Notes under the pieces: generated by a model
What the model saw: the letters and a program-made list of their open reading frames with translations, nothing else
Database searches by the model: none
Told to the model about the DNA's origin: nothing
Position numbers and translations under genes: made by a program
Source: Irineochytrium annulatum
Taxonomy: Eukaryota; Chytridiomycota; Chytridiomycetes; Chytridiales; Chytridiaceae
Direction: 5' to 3'
Assembly: GCA_027600665.1 (NCBI GenBank)
Contig: JADGJL010000747.1
Coordinates: 1 to 14,440 of the forward strand
DNA: 14,440 bases
Shown here: positions 1 through 10,198 of the stretch, in pieces
How the letters are laid out: each line of letters begins with the position of its first letter
Position numbering within the stretch: position 1 is the stretch's first letter

Positions 1-575
1 CCCTTCATCCAATTATTCTGTGGAAACATGCCATCCCTCTCGAACCGCGGTATGATGTGGAAGTGTAAATGATGCACCACCTGGCCCGCAATCTCGCCGT
101 TGTTCTGCAAGAGGTTAAAAGACCGCGGTTTGGAGCCGACAGCGTCCAGGAGGGCCGCGGCAATTTCGGGCAGCTTGGAGGTGAGGTGCGTCAGGGTCGG
201 GACGGGCGTGGCGAGGAGGTTGGCGTGGTGGAGTTTCGGGATGACGAGGGAGTGGCCCTTTGTGAGGGGGGAGATGTCGAGGAATGCAAGGACCAGGTCG
301 TCTTCGTAGATCTGAGAAGATGAAGAACCAGCATCAGAGATAAAGTAGCCCATGAAGAACGGCAGTATCTCTTACCTTATGGCAGGGAAGCTGGTAGCGG
401 TGAAGGTAACGGTACACGGTAAGGCGTCGGTTAAACTCTAGTAGTGAACGACTCTCACAAGCTCGCGGGCGCGGGCCCGCCCAGGACAGGTGCCCCGACT
501 ACGCACCTTTCCGGCCACGATCAGGCAGAAGATGCATGGCGACACCTTCTTGGTGGTCTCTGTAGATGGGCTCAT
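1..575 (-). CDS. HNT1: HIT-family nucleotide hydrolase, Hnt1-like (3' end outside window)
   Basis: Probable nucleoside phosphoramidase/nucleotide hydrolase of the histidine-triad superfamily. Exons on the minus strand are 575-507, 390-376 and 311-1 (continuing past the window edge). The first exon encodes MSPSTETTKKVSPCIFC, with the CxxC-type start usual for Hnt1/HINT proteins. The 15-nt second exon supplies LPCHK, and the third opens IYEDDLVLAFLDISPLTKGH. The histidine triad HLHFHII is encoded at about 71-51; by family knowledge the middle His is the nucleophile. FNLLQNNGEIAG just before it matches the Hnt1 subgroup more closely than classical HINT. About 131 residues are visible; yeast Hnt1 is about 158, so only a short C-terminal tail is missing. 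Introns are 391-506 (116 nt, donor GTGCGT) and 312-375 (64 nt, donor GTAAGA), longer than most in the window. The gene is divergent from the SH3-like gene. Family assignment is firm; cellular substrate unknown. Confidence 0.9.
376..390 (-). other. HNT1: 15-nt internal microexon of the HIT gene
   Basis: Five codons (LPCHK), phase 0 on both sides, preceded by an ACCAG acceptor and followed by GTAAGA. Joining it between the CIFC exon and the IYEDD exon restores the normal HIT spacing between the N-terminal cysteines and the acidic strand. Skipping it keeps the frame but shortens the loop by five residues. Confidence 0.8.
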
Positions 576-1091
576 TGGGCACGGGCGGGCGGCGGAAGTG
601 GATCGTCAAACAAGCGTTACCCACCTTCCATACCGTTCGTGTCAACGCATTATTTTTCGTGCCGTCCCTCGCTCGAAGCTGAAAGCAAAGAACAAGGCGG
701 CCCATGTTTTAGTATGCCAATATGCAATCACGTCGAAATACGCGGGCGCCCGGGCCACTACAGTTTTACCACTGTCTATCGCATGCTGGGTGCATAGTTT
801 GTCTGCAATTGAGGGCGGCCACTAGCAATATCAGCGTAAAGGAAACAAACTGTTTTGTTGTTGGTTAACCTTTGAGAGCGTCGCACAAGGTTTTTCTATG
901 ATCCATTGGTGTCGACCCTTACTTTCACTTTCGCTCCATCCGAACCTCGCAATCCAAAGGGCATCCGTCGCCTGCGACCTGCGACCCTGCGACCAGCCCC
1001 GTCTCAACCGCACGACGGCTTCGGAGGTTATAGCGTGGCCGCCGAGCAGATCTCGCCACGACCCGTATTCCTTCCCGCCATCGATTAGAGG
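576..1091. promoter_or_regulatory. Divergent intergenic region between the HIT gene and the SH3-like gene
   Basis: These 516 bases separate two divergent start codons, so both promoters should lie here. Open frames of 60-111 codons occur on both strands but none resembles a known protein, and several need non-ATG starts. I see no convincing TATA box. A pyrimidine-rich stretch (about 915-935) and a small CCTGCGA tandem repeat are the only visible structure. A 5' non-coding exon of the SH3-like gene could also lie here. Confidence 0.5.
971..992. repeat. Short tandem repeat, CCTGCGA x3
   Basis: Three consecutive copies of a 7-8 nt unit (CCTGCGA, CCTGCGA, CCCTGCGA) upstream of the SH3-like gene. 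It could be a simple slippage product or a clustered binding site; the sequence alone does not decide. Confidence 0.6.
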
Positions 1092-4000
1092 ATGCACAGA
1101 ATACAGCATCGACTGGAGGTCAGGACGACGAAGGCGCTGACGCCAGGGAACGAGTTCGACCCGATCCTTAGCGTCGAGGCCGGGGAGACATTGACCGTCG
1201 TCTCGACGTCGCCGGGGAGATCAACCTTTTTGGTTGAGCATAACGGGAAGTTTGGGACGCGGACCGGGCTCGTAAGTATTGCTCGACATTACACGTGATC
1301 GTTCACTGCCTCGGGATTGGCGTGGGGTTGCCGGCAGAGACCGCCGGGCATTATGTTATTAAGCTCGCGAGCGGTGCGCTCGTTCCCGATCGCGTTGATC
1401 TCCTCCACCTCCTTGCTGGAGCGCTCAAAATTCCTTGACTTACGCGTTAAAACTGGTGCAGGTACCGGCTGGCGCGACCGAGATTCTCGTCGACGACATC
1501 ACCCAGCCTTCCCGCGCCACCACCGTGCCATCGCAGTACCTTTCCCCATTGCAGGGATCCGGCACACCTCCCGCCCCCGCGATGACTTTCCACGCGGCCC
1601 ACGTGCCCGGCGGGTCCGTCATGTTTCCAGCCATGCCTGTCGTGGGATCGGCCGCCCCCGCAGCGACCACGGCGGCGCAGGGTGGTCAGCAGCAGCGCGG
1701 CGCCGGCGGCGGCGGCGGCGGCGCGTACCCGGATATGCCTATCTTTAAGACCGAGCTGTCGACGCCGCCGACGTCGCCGGAGATGATGTCGGACGGGCCC
1801 CTGTCTGCGGTTGTGAAGACGCCGTCGCCGCAGATGGACACGAGCGCAGATGGCGTGCGGCAGAGGGGCGGTGGCGCGGGCGGTTGTACGATGGCTTCGC
1901 AGAGGAGCGGGCCGGCGGAGAAGGTGAAGAAGCCCAGAGATCCGAAGTGGGACAAAAAGTACGAGGAGAAGAGGAAGGCGTCCGGGAAGCGTGGGCATGG
2001 GTGAGCTTGGGCCTTGGAATGCTACGCCGATCTTTGCCGGTATATTGACCGCAATGGTTGTAGGGCGAACCTGATTCAGGGCCAAAAAGACCGCTTTGCG
2101 CCTCCCTACCCGCAATTTTTGGACGCGATGATGAATATGTTGGTCGAGCTTCAGCCCGATGGCTCTACTGTTAACTGCGTCTTCGGGGAGGGGGCTTATC
2201 TGGCCGCGAAGTCCCGTATCGACAGCTTTGATGAGGCCTCGAAGCGTATCTGGAGAGTTTGGGTGCCAGATCAAATGTGGAACAAATTTAAGACGTTGCA
2301 GAAACTGTGTGCGCCGTCTGGCACGACCATCGTTCAGTTTGCCGAGATGCTTTTGGATTTGAATGACTTGAGGTCGAGCGGAGGCGACTTGTTCCAGTCG
2401 ATGCTTACGAGGGTTCCCATCAAGCCGGATGGCGTTTCTGTCAAGGTACGCCGACCGTCTAAATGATAGCTGAAACACTAAAAACGTTGCTTGAAGGTCG
2501 AGATCAATCTCCGCATGGCCGAAAGCTTGATTCCTTCTTTATCGACTGAAAGATCAGCCCCGACGCAGCCTCCAGCGCAGGTGCCTGGCGCTGCGCCCGC
2601 CGCGCAAGGCCAGAGCCCAGCACGCAAGCCCTCCCCACAGCAGCAGCCAGTTGACGACGGGTTGGATCCATTGCTCCAATTTATCGCCAACGCCGAGAAC
2701 GACGTTAGCCGCGTCATGCTCGACGCGAACGCGAGTACCGCCCTGCCCAACTTCATGCCGTTCGGCAATCTGCAGGCGTCACCGCCGATGGCCTTGGACT
2801 TTAACGACATCGCACAGCTCCTCTCGATGCCCCCTCCCTCGATGAACGGCAATGGCTTGCCTGATAATAACCAGGTCGGGTCCGTCATGAACATGGATCA
2901 TGTGGGCCTCAGCGATTCCCAGATTTCCCCGTTCCTGCCGCTCAACCTCCAGTCACATGGCTTCTACGACGCTTTGCTGCCCAACGGCCTCGATCTCCTC
3001 GGCACACCTTCGACCGTCTCCCTCTCCCCCTCGCCCTTACCTTCCAACTCCCCTCCTTCCGCCTTCGACATCACCTTCGACCCGAACCTCGAGGGACTCG
3101 ACCGCGTCTTTTGGACGCCGCCTGCAGGCCCGGGCCTCTTCCAGAGGCAGGATGGACACCACCATTACATGTACCAGGACCATCACCGTTTCCACCCGTA
3201 CTCCACCCACAGGGACAAGGATGCGTCCGGCGGCGGGGGCGGGTCATTGCCGCAGGGGGTGCAGTCGCTGTTCAGACCGTCGTCGAGGCAGGGCCAACGC
3301 ACTGGCGACGACGACGAGGCCGTCGACTCGGGCTCGCCGCACTGGGCCACTCACTACGGACCGCCGGAATGGGACGAGATCTGCAAAGAGCCGCCGCCGC
3401 CGTCGGTCGTACCGAACGCGTTGGAGGTCGAGAGGTGGGCGAAGATCAGGGAGGAGACGGAGAAGAGGGCCAGGGACATGGAGGCGAAGGAGGGCGCTAT
3501 AGATGCAAACGGCAGGCTGAACAGGAGTTTCACGTTGGGCGCTTTCCCTGCGTTGACCGGGAGGAGCAAGACGCCGCAGCCGGAGGTGAATGGAGAGAAG
3601 GAGGTGAGGAACTTGGTCGAACGACCATGTGAGAGGTGATATTAACCTTTTTTTGGTCAGGCAACCCAACCGAAAAAGAAAAACGGCGCTCTATCCTTCC
3701 CCAACATCCGCAGCATCTTCAGCTTAAAGCCTGCCAGCCCAATCTCGCCGAGTGGGACTTTTACGAGCTCGCCGACCTCCCCGACTGTTCCGCATATCGA
3801 CGGGTTAGAGGGCAACGCCACCCCGCGGAGATCTATGTCAGGGTTGTCTCTTAACCTCCGGAAGCAGGCTGTGCGGGCACCCACACCATCGGAGGACGGA
3901 AGGAGAAGCGCGACGCCCGAACCCCAGAGGTCCTCCACTCTGGGCAGACTATCCCCCGATCGAAAGCCCTCCGCCCCGCAGGACGAGACCAGAGGGGGCA

Positions 4001-4680
4001 CCACCAAGAAACCGGCGGACGCGAACGTGTTAAAGCCTCTTCCCGACGTGCCACCCGCGACGCCCGATAAGACCGTCGAGAACGGGGCCGGGGAGCCTCC
4101 CGTCCTTGAGAAGGATTTCGATCAGGTGCAGCAACAGCAGCAACAGCCGCCGACTCAGAACGACGCCGCCCATCAGCCGATCCACCACCCACTCCGCACG
4201 TCTCACTCGCTTTCTTTCCTCAAGGGCCTGGGGAAGAGCGGGCGGAGCTCCCCTACGTCGAGGCCGTCAACTCCGTCCCAGCCAGCAGAAACGAGGGTGG
4301 ACGAGAACACGATCAAGCACATCGTGGTCCGGTTGCTCTTACCCTTCACTCCGTCGCAGGTCTCCAGTTTCCACAAGGGGGCGGGGGAGGCGCGGGCTAT
4401 CGTAACGGCCGGTATTTTAAACCGCTTCGTCCGGACGGGCAGGGTGGGGAAAGGGGATCTTGGCACGGCCGTTAGGAGTTTGATGGTTGCGTTTGAGAAG
4501 GAAAAGGTGGGCGGCGGTGCGTTTGGCGGTGTCCATCCGGTAACGCTTATGTTGGTGGGGATGCTGGTGAGGGCTAAGTCGATCGACGTTGTTGCGTTGG
4601 AGGCCGATGAGGAGGAAATAAATGGTCAGAGTTGGCCTGAAGTCAGGGCCGAGGGGGTGGAAGCGAGATGGGGAAGCTGA
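1092..4680 (+). CDS. Unassigned large protein with SH3-like N-terminus and disordered middle
   Basis: I do not recognise this family. Proposed exons are 1092-1271, 1462-2000, 2064-2445, 2497-3603 and 3661-4680 (about 1,075 residues). All junctions keep frame: introns 2001-2063, 2446-2496 and 3604-3660 have GT...AG ends, and the later ones contain in-frame stops. Residues 11-65 look like an SH3 fold: TKALTPGNEFDPILSVEAGE, then LTVV and NGKFGTRTGLVP. Residues 70-225 are Pro/Ser/Gly-rich, with a six-glycine run and proline-directed sites (TPPTSPE). A basic patch follows (about 222-240, KKPRDPKWDKKYEEKRK). Residues 241-385 form a compact region containing FAPPYPQFLDAMMNMLVEL. About 385-735 is largely disordered, ending in a charged helix (ERWAKIREETEKRARDMEAK). 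Exon 5 has a Q6 run and a helical C-terminal region from about TIKHIVVRLLLPF to MLVRAKSIDVVAL. A scaffold or regulator fits, but that is inference. The start is provisional: an in-frame TAG at 1086 precedes this ATG, and an upstream exon is possible. Confidence 0.7.
1340..1381 (+). other. Candidate extra exon inside the first intron of the SH3-like gene
   Basis: The simple model needs a 190-nt first intron (1272-1461), long for this window. Splitting it gives introns of 68 nt (1272-1339, acceptor CAGAG) and 80 nt (1382-1461, donor GTTCCC), with a 14-codon exon between them. Phase is 0 throughout. The exon reads TAGHYVIKLASGAL, which would extend exon 1 to GLTAGHYV, much like the G-L-x-P-x-x-Y-V end of an SH3 domain. 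Both models give an open frame; transcript data are needed to choose. Confidence 0.4.
1705..1722 (+). repeat. GGC trinucleotide run (Gly6)
   Basis: Six perfect in-frame GGC codons within a Gly/Ala/Gln-rich disordered segment of the SH3-like protein. The run is likely length-variable between strains. The GC richness here also creates long spurious open frames on the opposite strand. Confidence 0.85.
4129..4146 (+). repeat. CAG/CAA run (Gln6)
   Basis: Six consecutive glutamine codons with mixed CAG and CAA in the last exon of the SH3-like protein, within a Pro/Ser/Gln-rich linker before the C-terminal helical region. Confidence 0.85.
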
Positions 4681-4818
4681 GAGAGGAGTATTTGGGGGCT
4701 TCCGCATAGAAAGTATTGTATCGCCCCTATCCTTTTTATTGAGTGTTACTAGTAAAACGACGTCACGTTAATATATTTTTTGAGCTCGCTTCTCTTTTGA
4801 CACGCGCGGGTAGAACCA
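4681..4818. other. Convergent 3' intergenic gap
   Basis: A 138-base gap between the stop of the SH3-like gene (plus) and the stop of SPT6 (minus). It must hold both 3' UTRs or they overlap. It is AT-rich around 4730-4785. No canonical AATAAA is visible on either strand. A CGACGTCA (CRE-like) octamer occurs around 4758, but in this position it is probably chance. Confidence 0.6.
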
Positions 4819-7800
4819 TCACCTGTATGGCATATTCGGTTGCGGCTGGCGGTAAGGCATTTGAGGTGGGACCATTGGTTGGCCAGGGTATGCTCCGTGT
4901 GCTTGCCTAAGCCAGCAATTAGATGTACGAAAGGATTGCGGCGTAGGAAATTTTTTACCACACGGGTGGAGCGTTCATAGTCACTCCAGGAGGCGCCATA
5001 TGATGCGTCATTACTGGCATCTGCGGTCGTGGGGGCAGGTGGCCCATTCCGCTCTGTATGGGTGCCCGGTTGTACGCTGGAGCCGCCCTGGAGGGGGGTG
5101 GCCCTCCAGGCACCGACCGGGATGGTTGGCCACCAGGCCGCATTTGGCCAGATTGTGGGTTTCTCTTCGCCTTTGCCTTCTCCGCCTCCATGCGTTTAAA
5201 GCCGTCAAACACTGCTTCAATTTTGGGGAAGGCCTTGCTACGGAACAGGAAACCGTTGGGCTTTACGCGGATCGAATCCTCTCGTGATGGTGTAGCTCCC
5301 GGATGCTTATAGACCAAAAGGAAATCACCGGAAGCGTTCTCATCATGAATAACTGCGTAGGAGGATCGCTTCGTAGAATCAGCCTGCGAGGCCACCCAAC
5401 CATCTTTCAAAAAATGTCAGATGTTAATAAGTAACACAACTTACGAGTGGACGCCTTCGACGATCTCCGAAATTTGGGACAGTTAATAACCTCTAACACA
5501 TGAGTTGCGATTGGCTCGATGTAAGTGGCCAGGATCTCATCCAAATCATCATAATTCTTTCCGCCCACCGTTAACACCTTTCCAACACTCCATTCATTCT
5601 CCTTGCGGGATTCCGCAATATCTTGGCAGAGTCAGCGCTCATCCGTCGCGTCATATGCAACCTACCAATGTGTTGATACACACCCTCGTCAACTTTCCAA
5701 GTAATGCTGAGGTGTGTATTGCCTCTCGTAGAAGGGCGAATAATGACATTACCCTGTCTTTGATCAGGAGCACTTAAGATTTGAATTGCTTCCTGAAACG
5801 TGACGTCTTTGAAGTAGGGATGTTGAACGACTCGGTGCTGCTTAGGTCTCGCGACCCTTTGCAAAGCTGCACCCATTAGAAAAAACTTTTAATAGAGTGT
5901 GTACCAGGCCTACGGTCATCGTCGTCCTTTTCGCGATCGTCTCGGAAAAATTCGTCCCGGGTGGACTTCGATATATTTCTCATCCAATTCTTGCCGACGA
6001 CCTCATCCCGAGCATCCACGTCTGCAATAAAACGAGAGGGATCCACGCTAACGACGGCAGCTTGGACATACTCGCCTTCTATAAACTCGTGTATGCCTTT
6101 ATCGGACGGAAGCCGGTGCAGTTGTATAGTTCCGTCAATTCCGCAATTAAGCGTCACTTTTATAAATCTGTCCAACACTTTCGCGATGCGGCAGGAGACA
6201 ACAACCCCGGGACGAAGGGTATCGTTCAAAGTCTCACTCGTCAACATGGTGAAAACTTCACCGTTCGTCGCCGGAGTAAACCGACGCCTGCGATCCCGAT
6301 ACGGCGACATTAACTCCGCCTTGATCTCATTCAAGGTGATTCTAAAACGGTATTAAAAGCCAGTTCCAACTTAGAGGCTCTTATATACCTTTTCGGTTCA
6401 TGATTAACTCGCTCGAGTTCCTTCGCATAATCATCCAGCATTAAGAGATTAAGGCTTTCCGGTTGTTCTTCCATAAGCTTTCGAACGTAAGGACTAGGAT
6501 CGCCTTGCTTCACATCTTCTTCATCGACATCATCTATCTCCAAAGCGTCCGCTGCCATCTTTCTTGCCAAATCGTAGTCCTCCGGATGAATCCGGGTGTC
6601 ATCCAAAACATCATGATTTTGACTGATGTGCTTCGCCCGCACACGAAGGAAGGAGGCACAATTCATAAAAATCGTGGAGGTCATAATGATCCCAAATCTC
6701 TTCGAGACGCCGCCGCCAATCAAAGAGAGACGCGAAGGAAGCTTGCCACCCTCCTAACTGAGGTCAGAATCCTACCACATTATAACGTTGTACCAATTTC
6801 GCTATTCTGGATATTAAGTGCTGCGCCTTTCTAGGGCCCAAGCCGCTGACAAACTGCAAGGTGTACGAGCGGTGCTTCAACAATGGGTTTGCTGCCTCGT
6901 TTATGTCCACCCCGCTGTTAGCCTTTGATTAAAAGCGACCTCCGATTTACGAACTTACTTAAAGTTGACCACATTTATGAAAGCCCTCTCAAACGCCGCC
7001 TTCAGCTTGTCTTCTCGAAGCTTACAAAAGAGTCATGGTTATAGATATATGAATATTTCCTACCAGTCCCTGCAGCGGGTGAACTCGAAGAAGCTTCATT
7101 TCCTCATCCGAGTTGAACAACGTCGCGTACTCGTGCGTAGGGTCTTGAACTCTCCGAGCCAACGAAACGCAATATCGCGCAACAGGATGGAAGGTATCAG
7201 GGAACTCCTTCGCAAACCTCTTTGAGGCCATAGCGAGTCGAGCGACCTCATCGTCCACCATTATAAGCTCAGGCCTGAAAAAAGCCCGGTATCGGCGACG
7301 ACCACGGGAGTCTTCATCATCGCCGTGCTCGGATATCCTGGAAATCAATGTGGCAATATCCGGCAGCAACCTCAACTTTGTTTCCGCCGTCCACCCGCCA
7401 ACAACGATCACATCCGGCGTATGCTCCTTGATGAAGTCTAGAAGCTTCTCGTGGTCGTCCACTTTCCCATCGCGATGTTGCATTTTCGTCAGCCGTAAGC
7501 GCTCAGCGACAAGGCCTTGCTCGTCGATTAACACCACGTGCGTGCCTGTATCGCGGCTTCCGTCACCCCAAGAAAGTGCCATCACACGAGCGTAGTCTCG
7601 TTGCTCGTCGTCTTCCTCTTCGTCTTCCGCCCGGGTTCTACGGTACGGTGCAATGTCGATTTTCTGTGAGAGGAGAGTGTCACCTTAAAAGCATCAATTG
7701 CCCCAATTCTACCTGCTCGAGCATGTAACGACATTGTTCCGCTACCCAGTCCGAGGCCTCGGCTGCCAGCTTTTCTTTCAGCCACTTACAAACTTGAGGG

Positions 7801-10198
7801 AACAAAAATTTCTTCGCTGCCTGCTCAGCAACCCGACGTCGTTGAGCATTCCAGCTTTCGGCAAATTCGTTGGAGTAATCGTTGGTAAGGTTTTTGACCA
7901 CATCTTCGATCAACCGCGCCTCTTCCTCAACACGAAGCGAAACCTCTACTAAACCCTGCTCCTCAGCGGTCATTAATTGAAGGAATTGCCCATCATTGAA
8001 TTTGTACACCGGTTTCTCCGTCAAATATTTAAACGGCTTAAATCTCGTTAGCAAACCGTTAACACGCATACTGCATACATAGAAGGGATGAAGGGGCTGG
8101 ATTTCCCTCTTTCCTTTGTCCGTCGGCGTAACGGTGACAACAGCATCCGTCTCGTAGACCTTTCGGACAAATTGCCGAAACATCGGATCCGCGGCGACTT
8201 CCTGGGCGAGCATGCTGCAGCCGGCTGTTTATATTAATTAGACTCGAACGTGAAAGTAATGTCACCATCAAGAATGCGCTCAGCTGTTTTGAAGTAAGGA
8301 TGGTCCGACCTCACGAATTCTTCAGCTGCGTCAAGTGGGTGCCGCGGTGTATCTTCAATGACATGCGTGGAAACTTTACTCCCGGTCATGCCTTCGGAAA
8401 ATTTCTTGACGTCTACCCCAAACAACTGCTCACGTTAGGAGACGAAGACGTTCGAATGCCAAACCTTGACGAATTCATGCACCCCCGCCTTGCGAGCTTC
8501 TTCATATGGCGTCTTCCGATGGGCCCGCTTTAACTCCCGGCGGCGGCTTTCCTCCGCCCTCTGGATTTCAACACTGTAGTGCAACTGCATATATCCAATC
8601 ACATCTTGCAGGTCCTCCAACGACCGAGCGTTGCTGTGAAGGATTTCATCCGGTAACGTATCAGCAGAAGCGGCAGCCGACAGCGATCGTACATCCTCGA
8701 GCAGGCCACGAACCGCCTTCTTCTTCGCTTCGATGGCGAAATACTGGATGTCCAAATCGTAAATGCGCCATAAATCCGCCCGGTCAAGAGTTTCATTGAA
8801 ATAATCCTTTCGATGTGCTATAATAAACGGAACCTCGAACATCTTGTCGAAGTGGAACATCTTGAGGACCTCGAAGATCACAGGAGTAAGCGCTTCACGG
8901 TCCGTGCCACTGTCCCTCATTCTACGGGCAATGAAGTTCGCCTCCGTTCGCAACTCTTCCTCTTCAATGACAAGGTGTTCTCCTCTCAGCTAAAAATGAT
9001 TTAGCTTCAGTAAGCACCTGCTTCGCACCTGGAAGCGTTCGGGCATATTCTTCATCTGAATAACCTTATCCTCTTCCGTCATCATTTGCTCCTTGACCTG
9101 CGACGGCTCATACAGCTGTATACATGCGTTCAATGCTTGCAAAAACGTGAAACCCTGCCTCTGTAAGTTTCGACGTTTTCCGCCTGGACGCTGTTTCGAC
9201 GTCGTCTTCGTCCCGAGAGCGATCCTCTTGACGTTGCTATCATCTATTAGACTGGGTCAAGCATTGAAATGACTAACAGGCTTCAAGGCATAGGCATAAT
9301 CGCTCCCATCTCCAAAAAGATCATGCACCTCCTTCATAACCCTACGTCGAGAACTCTTAGTAAAAGAAGGAAGGAAGGTGGACAAACGCATCGGATATCC
9401 CGTAATCTCGCTCGAAATGCTTCCGCGTCTGCGCTTTTGCGCGCTTCCTCTCAGCTTTAGAATCTTCATCCTCCTCTTCATCGTCCTCGTAGTCGATAAA
9501 GTCCTCCATCTCCTCCTCCGAATCCAACTCCCGTTCATCAAAGTCTGCCTGCCGGGAAGGCCGTTTCTGAAATTCCTCTTGAACGTCCACCAAATCATCC
9601 TCGGCGTCGAACATGGTCGTTAAGTCTGCGCCTTTCCTTCGGCGATCGGGCTCCTCGCCTTTCCTCCTCAAGCGACGCCTCTGGGTCGTCTCGCCGATCA
9701 ACTCAAGATCATCCTCCTCAAGGTCTTCCTCCCTGCGCCTGCGCTTCTTATGCTTCCTCCGATGCTTCTTAGAGCTGGCACCCTCGTCCGCGGGCGCGCC
9801 TTCGTCGTCCTCCTCAACACCTTCGCCTTCCTCATCGTCGTCAACGACAAACTGCTTATCGGCCTCCGTCTCCTCGTCATCCGAATCTTCCTCCGACGAA
9901 TCCTCTTCATCATCGGATATCTGCAGCTGGTCACCACCCCTTCTTGAGAATTATCTACCTTCTTCTTTCGTTTCTTTTTTCCACCCTCCTCCTCCTCCTC
10001 CTCGTCGTCATCCTCGGCAGCCTCGTCGTCCACGATGGCGAACCTGGACCCGATTTTCTTTTTCTTTTTCCGACTGACTGCGACGTCGTCCTCTTCGTTT
10101 ACCGATGCCTGGCGCGTTGGCCCCTCATCCTCGCCGTCACCTTGGTCCGCGACCAGCTGGTTTTCCCGCGTCTCGTCGTCGTCTTCAAACTGATCCAT
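4819..10198 (-). CDS. SPT6: Transcription elongation factor and histone chaperone Spt6
   Basis: Nuclear elongation factor that travels with RNA polymerase II, binds histones and reassembles nucleosomes. Minus-strand exons: 10198-9959, 9920-9388, 9341-9278, 9226-9029, 8989-8465, 8425-8266, 8224-7713, 7663-7064, 7020-6959, 6914-6794, 6753-6389, 6341-5905, 5866-5666, 5621-5445, 5403-4959, 4906-4819 (1,575 residues; yeast about 1,450, human about 1,730). Order of parts: acidic/lysine-rich N-terminus (1-250, with LEEDDLELIGE); helix-turn-helix core (about 335-520, MPERFQ and EVPFI..RKDYF); YqgF-like domain (about 755-930, ending SLARRVQDP); HhH pair (about 945-1035, SGLGPRK); DLD (about 1040-1110, RIHPEDYDLARKMAADALE); S1 (about 1155-1245); tandem SH2 (about 1280-1480, with VIIRPS holding the phosphate-binding Arg, and ITWKVDEGVYQHIDI). 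The tail is Pro/Gln/Met-rich. The fifteen introns are 38-52 nt. Introns 9921-9958 (or 9927-9958) and 9227-9277 have uncertain ends. SPT6 is divergent from TRM112. Confidence 0.95.

Noticed and set aside
471..480. GC-only 10-bp palindrome GCGGGCCCGC inside the first HIT-gene intron
   Set aside because: Within a GC-rich intron such a palindrome is unremarkable, and no partner or regulatory context is visible.
831..1140. Several 60-92 codon frames upstream of the SH3-like gene on both strands
   Set aside because: No homology, mutually overlapping on both strands, and one begins at TTG. I treat the stretch as promoter/leader, though a 5' exon cannot be excluded.
1447..2478. 343-codon open frame on the minus strand opposite the SH3-like gene
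   Set aside because: It is Arg/His-rich, shows no recognisable domain, lies opposite two plus-strand exons with a consistent splice, and is explained by the GC-rich codon use and GGC run there.
2900..3502. 200-codon Arg/Ser/Thr-rich frame on the plus strand
   Set aside because: It is an alternative-frame shadow of exon 4 of the SH3-like gene, with shuffled low-complexity composition and no splice or start support.
4753..4766. CRE-like CGACGTCA octamer in the convergent gap
   Set aside because: It lies between two 3' ends where no promoter is expected, and a single octamer is easily chance.
9613..10077. 154-codon Ser/Arg-rich open frame on the plus strand
   Set aside because: It is the antisense of the acidic N-terminus of SPT6; GAN/GAR codons read backwards as TCN-type serine codons and give a long spurious frame.
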